From assembly GCF_010179735.1 (NCBI RefSeq), contig NZ_JAAEEH010000001.1, positions 124,001 through 188,000 on the forward strand: a DNA stretch of 64,000 nucleotides. The letters run 5' to 3'. Source of the stretch: Anaerotalea alkaliphila. GTDB lineage: Bacteria; Bacillota; Clostridia; Lachnospirales; Vallitaleaceae. How positions within the stretch are numbered: position 1 is the stretch's first letter; the number at the start of each line of letters is the position of its first letter. The notes beneath the pieces are model-generated. The model saw nothing but the letters and a program-made list of their open reading frames with translations. It did no database searches and was not told where the DNA came from. Positions 16,785 to 25,741 of the stretch are shown in pieces. A program made the position numbers and the translations under genes.

Positions 16785-17376
16785 AGGCTGAAGATGCAGT
16801 ATTCTAGTCATTGTTTCCTATTTTGAAGACGGGCCTAAAAATCCGTTGAAGGGCATATCGATGAAGTTCCTGGTGTAGGCTTGCGACGCCCAGTTGCGGG
16901 TTTATGCTGGGAGTTAAGACTTGAGGGCGATCCGCAATGGCATGCGGGCGTTGACCCTTTTGTCGTGGAGACCGGCGCCTGTGGAGCGGTAAGATTCCGC
17001 TTTACGGGGTCGGATTAAACCTGTCATGCGGCGAAAGCTGTGGACAGTGTAGCCTGCCTTGCGCGGAGGTGTCGGGAATAGCCATCAAGATGGGAGGCCT
17101 TTGGCCAAAGGCCTCCCGTTATCGTGGCTTGAAAGGCGCTTCTGCAAAAGAGGCTAGAAATAGGAAATCGTGTCGGGGAAAACCCCTAGACTGTTCGACG
17201 GACATTCTCCAGGGATTACAGTGTGGCTTCAAGGCGATTCGGCTATGCTTTTGGCAACAGGGCATGGACACTTTTAAAGGGGAACCGCGGAATTGGCGAC
17301 AATGCCGCAGGTGTCCGGGAAAACCTGCCGAACCATAAACCGCAAAATTTACCTGGAAAATGGTCTTCAGCAATCA
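16785..17376 (+). ncRNA. ole: OLE RNA (ornate, large, extremophilic RNA)
   Basis: A gene-free interval of about 600 bases (16780-17388) lies between the DUF212 gene and oapA. OLE RNAs are about 600 nt, occur in anaerobic and extremophilic Firmicutes, lie in the isoprenoid/DNA-repair operon, and precede the gene for their membrane partner OapA; all of this matches. Visible pairings include CCCAG/CTGGG (16889-16911), CCGCA/TGCGG (16932-16947), GCGG/CCGC (16986-17000), a perfect 26-base palindrome (17092-17117), GGGG/CCCC (17175-17186) and GCAGGT/ACCTGC (17307-17328). The short ORFs inside have no ribosome sites. Exact ends are uncertain. It is probably co-transcribed from 13019 onwards. Confidence 0.85.
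17092..17117. repeat. Perfect palindrome inside the OLE RNA
   Basis: The sequence GGGAGGCCTTTGG followed by its exact complement makes a 26-base palindrome that folds as an 11-bp stem with a GGCC loop. GTTATCG rather than a T-tract follows, so it is not an intrinsic terminator. It is probably a stem of OLE. Confidence 0.8.
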
Positions 17377-17388
17377 ATGAGGAGAAAA

Positions 17389-17985
17389 ATGGGCAAGGGA
17401 CATACGACGAAGAAACACCATGTCAAATTCAGAAGCCTTTACAAACATAAACCAATCAACCAGAAATGGATCCGTACGATCACATTGGTCAGCTTCACCA
17501 TTTCCGCCATCCTAGGGTACTTTTCCATCGTATTCATGGAAATCGTCAGTCTGGCTGGAGCCGTAGCCATTCTGCTGGCGATCATCGGCGCGGGCGTTTT
17601 TTTTGATTTGCTGGGCATCAGCGTCACCGCGGCCGACGAGACACCGTTCCATTCCATGGCGGCCTCCCGGATTCCCGGAGCCAGGGAAAGCATCCTGTTG
17701 ATTCGGAATGCGGGTGTCGTGGCGAATTTCTTCAATGATGTGATCGGGGACATCGCGGGCATAATATCCGGATCGGCTTCAGCGGCCATTGTGCTGAAGC
17801 TCCATCTGGAAGGGAACCGGAACAGCATCGTTCCGGGAATCCTGCTGACATCCCTCATCGCTGCGATGACAGTGGGAGGGAAGGGGCTCGGGAAGGAAAT
17901 CGCCATGCGCAACTCCAATTCCCTGGTGTACAAGATGGGACAGGTCATGCATTATGGAAAGAAGTTGACCGGAAGGTCGTTTTGA
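17389..17985 (+). CDS. oapA: OLE-associated protein A (OapA)
   Basis: A 198-residue integral membrane protein with a very basic N-terminus (KKHHVKFR, then KHKP) and about four hydrophobic segments. The characteristic DxxxD motif is DVIGD (residues 117-121), overlapping GxxxG motifs (GDIAG, GIISG). OapA binds OLE RNA and places it at the cell membrane in Bacillus halodurans. It directly follows the OLE interval and precedes dxs, its standard position. ATG 17389 has TGAGGAG upstream; the longer in-frame extension would run into the RNA. Confidence 0.88.
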   Translation: MGKGHTTKKHHVKFRSLYKHKPINQKWIRTITLVSFTISAILGYFSIVFMEIVSLAGAVAILLAIIGAGVFFDLLGISVTAADETPFHSMAASRIPGARESILLIRNAGVVANFFNDVIGDIAGIISGSASAAIVLKLHLEGNRNSIVPGILLTSLIAAMTVGGKGLGKEIAMRNSNSLVYKMGQVMHYGKKLTGRSF

Positions 17986-18001
17986 GAAGGATGGTTGGAC
18001 A

Positions 18002-19900
18002 ATGCAGGAAATTTTGGATAGGATCGCCGGACCGGAAGATGTGAAAAAACTGGGAAGGCGCGAACAACAGCTTTTGGCAAAGGAAATCAGGCGTTACCTG
18101 GTTTCCCATGTCAGCAAGACCGGCGGACACTTGAGCTCCAATCTGGGGGTGGTCGAATTGACCATCGCCCTCCATGGGGTGTTCACCTCTCCCGCGGACA
18201 AGATCATCTGGGATGTGGGGCACCAGTGCTACGCCCACAAGATCCTCACCGGCCGAAAGGACCGGATGGGAACGATCCGCCAGTTCCATGGCCTGTCGGG
18301 CTTCCCCAAGCCTTCGGAAAGTCCCCATGACCACTTCCAGACGGGGCACAGCTCCACTTCCATATCGGTGGCATTGGGCATGGCCAAAGCCAGGGACCTC
18401 CGGGGGGACGGCAGCCATGTGGTGGCCGTCATCGGAGACGGTGCCTTGACGGGGGGCATGGCCTATGAAGCCATGAACAATGCGGGACAGATGAAGACGG
18501 ACCTGATCGTCGTGCTCAACGACAACCAGATGAGCATCTCGAAAAATGTGGGGGGCATGGCCCTGTACCTGGACTCCATACGGACCGGCTCCGTCTACAG
18601 GGTAATCAAGGCGGATGTGGAAAAGGCCTTGAAACGGATCCCTTGGGTGGGGGAGAAGGTGCACGACCTGGCCGTAAGCATGAAGAACGGCCTGAAGCAG
18701 GTGCTGGTGCCGGGGATGTTTTTTGAAGAACTGGGGTTCACCTACCTGGGACCGGTGGACGGGCATGACATGGAACAGCTGCATACGGTGCTGGAGCAGG
18801 CCGAATCGGTGGCCGGGCCGGTGCTCGTCCATGTGAAGACGGTAAAGGGCAAAGGCTACAGGCATGCGGAAGCGGACCCCATGAAATACCATGGAACCAA
18901 ACCCTTCGAGCCCCAGAGCGGACAGGTGCCGGCCAGCCCCCAGGGGGGACAGGGATATTCCGAGGTCTTCGGCCGCTGCCTGACGGAATTGGCCCGGGAA
19001 GACGGGAAGGTGGTGGCCATCACCGCGGCCATGACCGACGGAACAGGACTGGAACCTTTTGCCCATGCGTTTCCCGAAAGGTTTTTCGATGTGGGGATTG
19101 CGGAGCAGCACGGGGTGGCATTTGCGGCGGGGCTGGCCTGCGAAGGGTACAAGCCCGTGTTTGCCGTCTATTCCACCTTTTTGCAGAGGGCCTACGACCA
19201 GCTGGTCCATGACGTCTGCATCCAGGAGCTGCCCGTGGTCCTGGCCGTCGACAGGGCGGGACTTGTGGGCGAGGATGGGGAGACCCACCAGGGGGTTTTC
19301 GATGTTTCCTTCCTGAACCAGATGCCGAACATGACGGTGATGGCACCCGCCGACGGCAGGGAGCTGGAGGCGGCACTGGCGTTCGCCCTCTCGGGAACGG
19401 CCAGGCCCAAAGGTCCGGTGGCCATCCGCTATCCCCGCGGCACGGCTCCCTTCCGGGAGGAGGTCGCGCCCATCGTTTACGGGAGGATGGAAGTCCTGGC
19501 CAAAGGGGAAGGGGTCGCTCTTGTTTTCGTAGGCAGCATGATGGAAACCGCCCTGGAGCTGCAGCGCCGTCTGGTCCGGACAGGCATCCGGCCTACCCTG
19601 GTGAACGCACGCTTCATCAAGCCGTTGGATATGGAATTGCTGGAGAGCCTGTGCCGAAACCACCATACCATGGTGGTCCTGGAGGAAAACCAGGTCATCG
19701 GAGGGTTGGGCAGCGAAATCCTTCGCCGGCTCAACGAAGGCGGATTCGAGAAAACGTGCAGGATCGCAATCTACGGCATCCAGGACCGTTTTGTGGAGCA
19801 TGGGGACAGGAAGAGCCTGTTGCAACTGCTGGACCTGGATCCGGACAGCATCTGGGAAGACTTGCAGAAGAAATGGAAGGTGGATGCCCATGGCGGTTGA
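18002..19900 (+). CDS. dxs: 1-deoxy-D-xylulose-5-phosphate synthase
   Basis: A 632-residue thiamine-diphosphate enzyme that joins pyruvate and glyceraldehyde 3-phosphate, the entry step of the MEP isoprenoid pathway. The N-terminal ThDP-binding motif is GDGALTGGMAYEAMNNAG, with GHQCYAHK nearby, and EDGETHQG and IRYPRG are in the later transketolase-like domains. The length is standard. It overlaps tlyA by 11 bases in another frame, so the two are translationally coupled. Confidence 0.97.
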   Translation: MQEILDRIAGPEDVKKLGRREQQLLAKEIRRYLVSHVSKTGGHLSSNLGVVELTIALHGVFTSPADKIIWDVGHQCYAHKILTGRKDRMGTIRQFHGLSGFPKPSESPHDHFQTGHSSTSISVALGMAKARDLRGDGSHVVAVIGDGALTGGMAYEAMNNAGQMKTDLIVVLNDNQMSISKNVGGMALYLDSIRTGSVYRVIKADVEKALKRIPWVGEKVHDLAVSMKNGLKQVLVPGMFFEELGFTYLGPVDGHDMEQLHTVLEQAESVAGPVLVHVKTVKGKGYRHAEADPMKYHGTKPFEPQSGQVPASPQGGQGYSEVFGRCLTELAREDGKVVAITAAMTDGTGLEPFAHAFPERFFDVGIAEQHGVAFAAGLACEGYKPVFAVYSTFLQRAYDQLVHDVCIQELPVVLAVDRAGLVGEDGETHQGVFDVSFLNQMPNMTVMAPADGRELEAALAFALSGTARPKGPVAIRYPRGTAPFREEVAPIVYGRMEVLAKGEGVALVFVGSMMETALELQRRLVRTGIRPTLVNARFIKPLDMELLESLCRNHHTMVVLEENQVIGGLGSEILRRLNEGGFEKTCRIAIYGIQDRFVEHGDRKSLLQLLDLDPDSIWEDLQKKWKVDAHGG

Positions 19901-20717
19901 AAAGGAAAGGCTGGACATGTTGCTCGTCGCCAAGGGTCTGGTGGAATCCAGGGAAAAGGCGAAGACATTGGTCATGAGCGGAAATGTGTATGTGAACGGC
20001 CAGAAGGAGGACAAGGCCGGCACAAGGGTGGACATCGCGGCGGATGTCCAGGTGCGCCAGAATCCCAATCCCTATGTGAGCAGGGGCGGATTGAAGCTGG
20101 AGAAGGCCATCCGGCGCTTCGGCATCGGACTGGAGGGGAAGACCTGCATGGATGTGGGAGCGTCCACGGGGGGATTCACCGACTGCATGCTGCAGAACGG
20201 GGCGGCGAAGGTCTATTCCGTGGATGTGGGGTATGGACAGTTCGCCTGGAAATTGCGCCAGGATCCCAGAGTGGTCTGCATGGAGAAGACGAACATCCGT
20301 TATGTCACCCGGGAGCAGGTCCCCGACCCCATCGATTTCGCCTCCATCGATGTATCCTTCATTTCCCTTGTGAAGGTCTTGGATCCGGTCCAGAAGCTGC
20401 TTGCCCCCGGCGGGGGCGTGGTCTGTCTGATCAAACCGCAGTTCGAGGCCGGAAGGGAGAATGTGGGGAAAAAAGGCGTTGTACGGGATTTTGCCGTCCA
20501 CAGGGAAGTCATCCTCAAGGTGGCGGGTTTCGCCAGAGGCCTGGGTTTTTCCGTCAGGGCCTTGGACCATTCCCCCATCAAGGGACCGGAGGGGAACATA
20601 GAATACCTCCTTTTTTTGGAGATGGAAGGCGGCACCTCTGGAGACGGGGAGGCCGTCCAGGAAATGGAAGGCTTGGTGCGGAAAGTGGTGGAAGCGGCAC
20701 AGACGGACCTCGCCTAG
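19890..20717 (+). CDS. tlyA: TlyA family rRNA 2'-O-methyltransferase
   Basis: A 275-residue protein with an N-terminal S4 RNA-binding domain (ERLDMLLVAKGLVESREKAK, KTLVMSG) and an FtsJ-like methyltransferase domain (SAM motif DVGASTGGFTDC). TlyA proteins methylate ribosomal RNA ribose and also occur as hemolysin-like annotations. The position between dxs and nadK is the usual Firmicutes one. It overlaps the end of dxs by 11 bases. Confidence 0.93.
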   Translation: MAVEKERLDMLLVAKGLVESREKAKTLVMSGNVYVNGQKEDKAGTRVDIAADVQVRQNPNPYVSRGGLKLEKAIRRFGIGLEGKTCMDVGASTGGFTDCMLQNGAAKVYSVDVGYGQFAWKLRQDPRVVCMEKTNIRYVTREQVPDPIDFASIDVSFISLVKVLDPVQKLLAPGGGVVCLIKPQFEAGRENVGKKGVVRDFAVHREVILKVAGFARGLGFSVRALDHSPIKGPEGNIEYLLFLEMEGGTSGDGEAVQEMEGLVRKVVEAAQTDLA

Positions 20718-20730
20718 AAGGGCGGAAATC

Positions 20731-21636
20731 ATGCGGAAATTTTGGATCATACCGAACCACACCAAGGACAAGGCGTACCATACCGCCAAACGGATCACCC
20801 AATGGCTGGAGTGCCATGACAAGGAAGTGATCTTCCAGGATACGGACAAGAACGGCCAGGGGGACTGGATCGACCGGCACCTGAGGACAAAAAGGGAAGC
20901 CATGGAGCAGGCGGACTGCGTCATCTCCCTCGGGGGCGACGGAACCATCATCCAGGCCGCCAGGAGGCTGGCCAATGTCCATGTTCCCATCCTGGGGGTA
21001 AATCTCGGCAATCTGGGATTCCTTGCGGAAGTGGAAATGAAGGAGTTGGAGAGCGCCCTGGAGAAAATTGTCCGGGGAGAATATACCCTGGAGAACAGGA
21101 TGATGGTGAAGGCGGACATCCTCCGTGAAAAGGAGTCCTGCTGCTTCGGACTGGCCTTGAACGATGTGGTCATCAGCCGGGGGGCCATCTCCCGGATGAT
21201 CGGCTTCAATGTGTACGTGAACAACGTGTTCGTGAACCATTATTATGCGGACGGGATCATCATCTCCACCCCCACAGGTTCCACCGCTTACAACCTGTCG
21301 GCGGGAGGGCCCATCCTTGCGCCCCAGAGCGACGTGGTCGCAATCACACCCATCTGCCCCCATTCCCTTACGGCGCGGAGCATCGTCCTCCCAGGTTCGG
21401 ATGTGATCCGCATCACCTTCAAATCCCGCAGGGACCAGGGGGAGCTTCCCCCGGAGTGGAAACAGAAGGAGTCCATGATCATCACCATCGACGGTCAGAT
21501 GGTCCAGGACCTGTATGGCGGCGATGAGATCATCATCAGCCAGGCGCCCCAGAAGACGAGCCTGGTCAAGTTCAGCAACAAGGACTTCTACACCATCCTA
21601 AGGAAGAAGTTGGAAAACGCATATGAAAAGATCTGA
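20731..21636 (+). CDS. nadK: NAD kinase
   Basis: A 301-residue kinase that makes NADP from NAD and ATP (or polyphosphate). It has GGDGT (in SLGGDGTIIQ), and the long conserved block ADGIIISTPTGSTAY with SAGGP, plus the catalytic Asp in the first motif. It lies 13 bases after tlyA and 20 bases before argR in the classic dxs-tlyA-nadK-argR-recN order. Confidence 0.96.
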   Translation: MRKFWIIPNHTKDKAYHTAKRITQWLECHDKEVIFQDTDKNGQGDWIDRHLRTKREAMEQADCVISLGGDGTIIQAARRLANVHVPILGVNLGNLGFLAEVEMKELESALEKIVRGEYTLENRMMVKADILREKESCCFGLALNDVVISRGAISRMIGFNVYVNNVFVNHYYADGIIISTPTGSTAYNLSAGGPILAPQSDVVAITPICPHSLTARSIVLPGSDVIRITFKSRRDQGELPPEWKQKESMIITIDGQMVQDLYGGDEIIISQAPQKTSLVKFSNKDFYTILRKKLENAYEKI

Positions 21637-21656
21637 GACAGGCAGGGATGTGGAAC

Positions 21657-22109
21657 ATGAAGATTGAAAGGCAGACGAAGATATTGCAGCTGGTGAACGA
21701 GCAGGAAGTGGAAACGCAGGAGGAGTTGGCGGCACTCCTGACCGCCGCCGGCTATGACGTGACCCAAGCCACCATTTCCAGGGACATCCGGGACCTGAAG
21801 CTGACCAAGGTCAACCTGGCCAGCGGCCGTCAGAAATATGCCGTCATGCCACACCAGGACCAGGGCATCAACGAAAAATACATCCGGATCCTGCGGGACG
21901 GGTATCTGAGCATGGACAGGGCGGGGAACATGATCGTGCTCAAGACGCTGACGGGCATGGCCATGGCGGTGGCGGCGGCGATCGATTCCCTGGACTTCTA
22001 TGAAGTGGTGGGATGCATCGCCGGGGACGACACGATCTTTTGCGCGGTGCGTACGGAAAAGGACGCCATCCCGTTGATGGAGCGGTTGCACAGGATCATC
22101 CAGGAATAA
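21657..22109 (+). CDS. argR: Arginine repressor ArgR/AhrC
   Basis: A 150-residue regulator. The N-terminal winged HTH includes VETQEELAALLTAAGYDVTQATISRDI, given here in part as AGYDVTQATISRDI, and the C-terminal oligomerisation/arginine domain has GTLAGDDT-like GCIAGDDTIF. It senses arginine and represses biosynthesis genes in Firmicutes. ATG 21657 is preferred over 21648 by homology (MKIERQTKI) but both are possible. It sits before recN as in other Firmicutes. Confidence 0.92.
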   Translation: MKIERQTKILQLVNEQEVETQEELAALLTAAGYDVTQATISRDIRDLKLTKVNLASGRQKYAVMPHQDQGINEKYIRILRDGYLSMDRAGNMIVLKTLTGMAMAVAAAIDSLDFYEVVGCIAGDDTIFCAVRTEKDAIPLMERLHRIIQE

Positions 22110-22128
22110 GGACCTATAGGGGGGAAAA

Positions 22129-23802
22129 ATGCTAACCTATCTCCACGTAAAGAACATTGCCCTGATCGAAGAAATGGAAGTGGATTTCGCTCCGGGACTG
22201 AACATCATGACAGGGGAAACCGGGGCAGGGAAATCCATCATCATCGGATCCATGGACGCCGTGCTGGGCGGTAAGGCGAGCAAGGAATCCATCGGAAGCT
22301 ACGGGGAGGAGGCTCTGCTGGAATTGGTCTTCAAGACCAGGTCCCAGGCCCTCTCCCAGCTGTTGGAAAGTCTGGAAATCCCATTCGACGGGGAACTGGT
22401 GGTCACCCGGAAGATGCACAGGAATGGAAGGAGTGTCTTCCGGGTGAACGGAGAAATGCTCAGCCAAAAGCCTGTCAGAAGGATCGCGGAACAGATCGTC
22501 GACATCCACAGCCAGCAGGAGCACCAAAGCCTTCTGGACAAGGGCAACCATATCCGGTTGCTGGACAGGTTCCTGGGGGCGGAAGGGGCGGGACCGCTTG
22601 CGGCAATGGAGGAGGCCTACAGGGAACTGCAGAAACTGCAAAAATCAGTCGACCTGGAGATGCTGGACGACGAGAAGAGGAAGCGGGAAATTTCCTTCCT
22701 GGCGTTCGAGATCAGCGAACTGGAAGAAGCGGCATTGACGCCTGGAGAGGACAAACGCCTGGAGGAACGCCACAGGTTTGTGGGCCATGTCCAGAAGATC
22801 AGGGAAAGCCTGTCCCAGGCCAGCCGGCTGCTTCTGGATGGAAGCCTTTGCCAGGAGAACTTGGTCCAAGCCATGAAACAGCTGGAGCAGGTCCGGGGCT
22901 ATGCACCGGAGGTGGAGAACCTGGCTCGTTCCCTGGGAGAAATAGACGGGCTTCTGACGGACTTCGGCAGGGAGCTCCACCACTATCTGGACGGAGTGGA
23001 AGTGGACGAGCAGGAGCTGCATGCCCTGGAGACCCGGATCGACCTGGTCAACCTGATGAAGACCAAGTATGGGAACACCCTGGAACAGATCCTGGAGAAC
23101 CTGGAGGAAAAGAAGGCGGCGTATGAAAAGCTCCTGCATTTCGAGGAGAACCTGATGGCCACCAGGAAGGCGATCAAGGCGGCTGAAGGAAGGTGCAGGT
23201 CGATTGGGGAGGAGCTTTCAGCCTTGCGCAGGCAAGGCGCCAAGCGGCTTGCCGCGGAAATCGGGGAGGCGCTTTCGTCCCTGAATTTCAAGCATGCACA
23301 GTTCCAGGTGGCGATCAGGAAGCGCCCGGAGCTGGGACGCCTGGGAGTGGACGATGTGGAGTTCATGGTCTCCCTGAACCAGGGGGAAGACCCGAAGCCG
23401 CTGGTGAAGGTGGCTTCCGGGGGAGAGGTCTCCAGGATCATGCTGGCCTTGAAGTCCATTCTGGCTGTCTGCGACGAGATCGAGACGCTGGTTTTCGATG
23501 AAATAGACATCGGCATCAGCGGCATGACGGCCCAAAAGGTGGGCGAAAAAATGAAGGGCCTGTCCAAGGCCCGTCAGATTCTTTGCATCACCCATCTTCC
23601 CCAGATCGCGGCTTTCGCGGATGCCCATTATGTGATTGAAAAGGAGTCGTCCCAAGGGAAAACAACCACCCGGATGCGCCTCCTGGATGCCGAGGAGGAG
23701 GTCCTGGAAGTCGGACGGATGCTCAGCGGCCCCGAAATCACCCCGGCCGTGCTGGAAAACGCACGGGAAATGAAGGGGCGTACCAAGCGGCGTCGGCCCT
23801 AG
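22129..23802 (+). CDS. recN: DNA repair protein RecN
   Basis: A 557-residue SMC-like ATPase for double-strand-break repair. Walker A GETGAGKS is at residues 29-36, a long coiled coil lies in the middle, and the C-terminal half has the ABC signature SGGEVSRIMLALKS and FDEIDIGISG. GGGGGGAAAA precedes the ATG. It ends the operon. Its TAG stop shares bases with the stop of convergent rqcH (23799-23802), so there is no room for a terminator between them. Confidence 0.96.
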   Translation: MLTYLHVKNIALIEEMEVDFAPGLNIMTGETGAGKSIIIGSMDAVLGGKASKESIGSYGEEALLELVFKTRSQALSQLLESLEIPFDGELVVTRKMHRNGRSVFRVNGEMLSQKPVRRIAEQIVDIHSQQEHQSLLDKGNHIRLLDRFLGAEGAGPLAAMEEAYRELQKLQKSVDLEMLDDEKRKREISFLAFEISELEEAALTPGEDKRLEERHRFVGHVQKIRESLSQASRLLLDGSLCQENLVQAMKQLEQVRGYAPEVENLARSLGEIDGLLTDFGRELHHYLDGVEVDEQELHALETRIDLVNLMKTKYGNTLEQILENLEEKKAAYEKLLHFEENLMATRKAIKAAEGRCRSIGEELSALRRQGAKRLAAEIGEALSSLNFKHAQFQVAIRKRPELGRLGVDDVEFMVSLNQGEDPKPLVKVASGGEVSRIMLALKSILAVCDEIETLVFDEIDIGISGMTAQKVGEKMKGLSKARQILCITHLPQIAAFADAHYVIEKESSQGKTTTRMRLLDAEEEVLEVGRMLSGPEITPAVLENAREMKGRTKRRRP

Positions 23803-25544
23803 TCCTGCAGGCGCCGGAGGGCGGAGACGGAGGGCTCGATCACCATGGAATAGTTGGTATGGTAGATGACGAAACCGGGAGGGGAACCTGCCGGTTTTTT
23901 CAGGTTCTTCTTCAGCGTGTAGTCCACAGCCACTTTGGCGGAAGCCTCGGCCTTGCTGTAATGGGCCGCCAGCGCCGCCGCTTCCTCAAATGCCCTGTCG
24001 GGGACTTCCTGCCCGTTGCTCTTGAGGATGACATGGGAACCGGGGAGGCCCTTGGCATGGAACCACCAGTCCCCGCCGTTGGCGAACTTCATGGACAGGG
24101 CTTCGTTCTGCAGGTTGTTTTTCCCCACATACAGATGGAAGCCGTCGCTGGAAAGGAAGTGCAGGGGCTGCGCCTTCGGTCCCTGCTGTTTCCGCTTGGA
24201 ATGCCTCCTCTTCAGGTAGCCGGATTCCACAAGCTCGTTCCGGATCTCCCGCAGGTCTTCCTCCGTTTCCGAAAAATCAAGGGCATACTTGATGCTTTCC
24301 AGATGGTCCAGTTCCGTCCTGGTCTCCTGGAGGAGGGTGTCCAAGGCCAGGGCCGTGCGCTTCTTCTTGTTGTATTTGGCGAAAGCCTTCTGTGCGTTCT
24401 CGATGGGGGTCAGCCGGGGGTCCAGACGCAGGGTGGTCATGGTGTCCTGATAGTAGTCGTAGACTTCCACGGATTCGCTTCCGGCAGGGATGGCGTAGGC
24501 GTTGCTTGTGATCAGTTCCCCCTGGATCTTGTGCCTGTCCAGATCCCTGGTGTCCTCCAGCTGCCGCTGCTGCAGCTCCAGCTTCTTTCCGCAACGGTCC
24601 AGATTGTTCTGCACCAGTTTCCGCAAATCCGCGGACTTCTGGAGGATGCGGCTGCGTTTCCCCTGGATGTCATAGAAGGTTTCCAGCATCCTGGAAGGGC
24701 TTTCGAAGGGCTGGGTCTCCGAGGAACAGGTCCCCTGGAGGGGCAGCACGTGGAAATCCAGGTAATTCCCCTGGGCATCCAGATGGATTGCAGGCTGGAA
24801 GCTGGAGGAACGGACCAGTTCCATGGCTTTTGAAAACCGGTCATGGAGTTCCTGCCATTGGTCCGCTTCCAGTCCGGCAGGGGGGGTCTGGGGAGAAAGA
24901 CCCGCTTCCAGGCAGAGGGAAGTGGACAGGGAAGGGCTGAACCCGTTGAAGGCTCCCAAAAGGCCTTTGCCCAGAGAGCCCGCCTCCTCCAGCCGGCTGC
25001 GGAAGTCGCCCGCGGACAGGGGCAGGGTGGGGTCCGTTTTTCCGTGGCTGGGAGGATACTGGTAGGGGACGCCCGGATAGACCTGCCTCACGGAACTGAC
25101 CAGGTGGCTGATCCGCTTTGCGCTGTCCAGGACCCTTCCGTCCCCGTCCTTGAGTATCAGGTTGCTGTGGCGCCCCATGACTTCCATGACAAGGGTCTTC
25201 ACACCCAAGTCCCCCAGCTCGTCCGTGTGCTCGATCTCCATCTCCAGAATCCGCTCCAGGCCCGGCTGGCGGAAACCCAGGATCTTGCCGCTGCCGATAT
25301 GCTTCCGCAACAGCATGCAGAAGGTGGGGGCGTCGATGGGGTTCTTCCTGGTTTCCTCCGTCAGGTGCAGCCGCGGCATGCTGGCTTGGGCGCTGAGGAG
25401 CAGCCGGTACTGGTCCCTTCCTTTCCGGATGGCGAGCACCACCTCATCCTTCTCCGGCTGGGTGATCCGGTCGATCTTTCCGCCGGCCAACAAATCTTCC
25501 AATTCTTTACGTATGCATGAAAGCACAATTCCATCCAGTGCCAT
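23799..25544 (-). CDS. rqcH: RqcH/NFACT ribosome quality-control protein
   Basis: 581 residues, the length of the bacterial NEMF/Rqc2 homologue often called fibronectin-binding protein A. The NFACT-N start DGIVLSCIRKELEDLL, the coiled-coil middle and the NFACT-R end (GGDWWFHAKGLPGSHVIL, then VDYTLKKNLKKPAGSPPG) are visible. It adds alanine tails to stalled peptides on split 50S subunits. In spore-forming Clostridia, spoIVB and spo0A usually follow recN; here rqcH occupies that junction in the opposite direction. Confidence 0.95.
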   Translation of the reverse strand: MALDGIVLSCIRKELEDLLAGGKIDRITQPEKDEVVLAIRKGRDQYRLLLSAQASMPRLHLTEETRKNPIDAPTFCMLLRKHIGSGKILGFRQPGLERILEMEIEHTDELGDLGVKTLVMEVMGRHSNLILKDGDGRVLDSAKRISHLVSSVRQVYPGVPYQYPPSHGKTDPTLPLSAGDFRSRLEEAGSLGKGLLGAFNGFSPSLSTSLCLEAGLSPQTPPAGLEADQWQELHDRFSKAMELVRSSSFQPAIHLDAQGNYLDFHVLPLQGTCSSETQPFESPSRMLETFYDIQGKRSRILQKSADLRKLVQNNLDRCGKKLELQQRQLEDTRDLDRHKIQGELITSNAYAIPAGSESVEVYDYYQDTMTTLRLDPRLTPIENAQKAFAKYNKKKRTALALDTLLQETRTELDHLESIKYALDFSETEEDLREIRNELVESGYLKRRHSKRKQQGPKAQPLHFLSSDGFHLYVGKNNLQNEALSMKFANGGDWWFHAKGLPGSHVILKSNGQEVPDRAFEEAAALAAHYSKAEASAKVAVDYTLKKNLKKPAGSPPGFVIYHTNYSMVIEPSVSALRRLQD

Positions 25545-25645
25545 GTCAATCCTCCTTATGGTCGTCCGGGAACATTCCCGTGCAAGTATAACACAACTGG
25601 GAACCGCCGGACAAGGCCGGCCTGGCAGGGGAAAGAGATTTTTGC

Positions 25646-25674
25646 TTGATTTTAATTATGAAAAAGTGTATAAT
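25646..25674 (+). promoter_or_regulatory. Promoter of the liv operon
   Basis: TTGATT, a 17-bp spacer, TATAAT. Transcription would start near 25681, giving a leader of about 60 bases before livJ with no obvious riboswitch. Confidence 0.7.
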
Positions 25675-25741
25675 TCCAACTATGTTTAGACAACGCGTTA
25701 AACTCAAAAAAAACTGGAAAAGAGACGGAGGGTGAACGACC

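Noticed and set aside
17092-17117. Palindrome read as an intrinsic terminator
   Set aside because: No T-run follows, and the OLE RNA and oapA continue downstream.
17069-17338. Short reading frames inside the OLE interval, on both strands
   Set aside because: No ribosome sites, no conserved residues, low-complexity content and overlap with structured RNA.
17945-20068. Long minus-strand frame (707 codons) opposite dxs
   Set aside because: It is antisense to a clear Dxs with all family motifs and lacks any recognisable domain.
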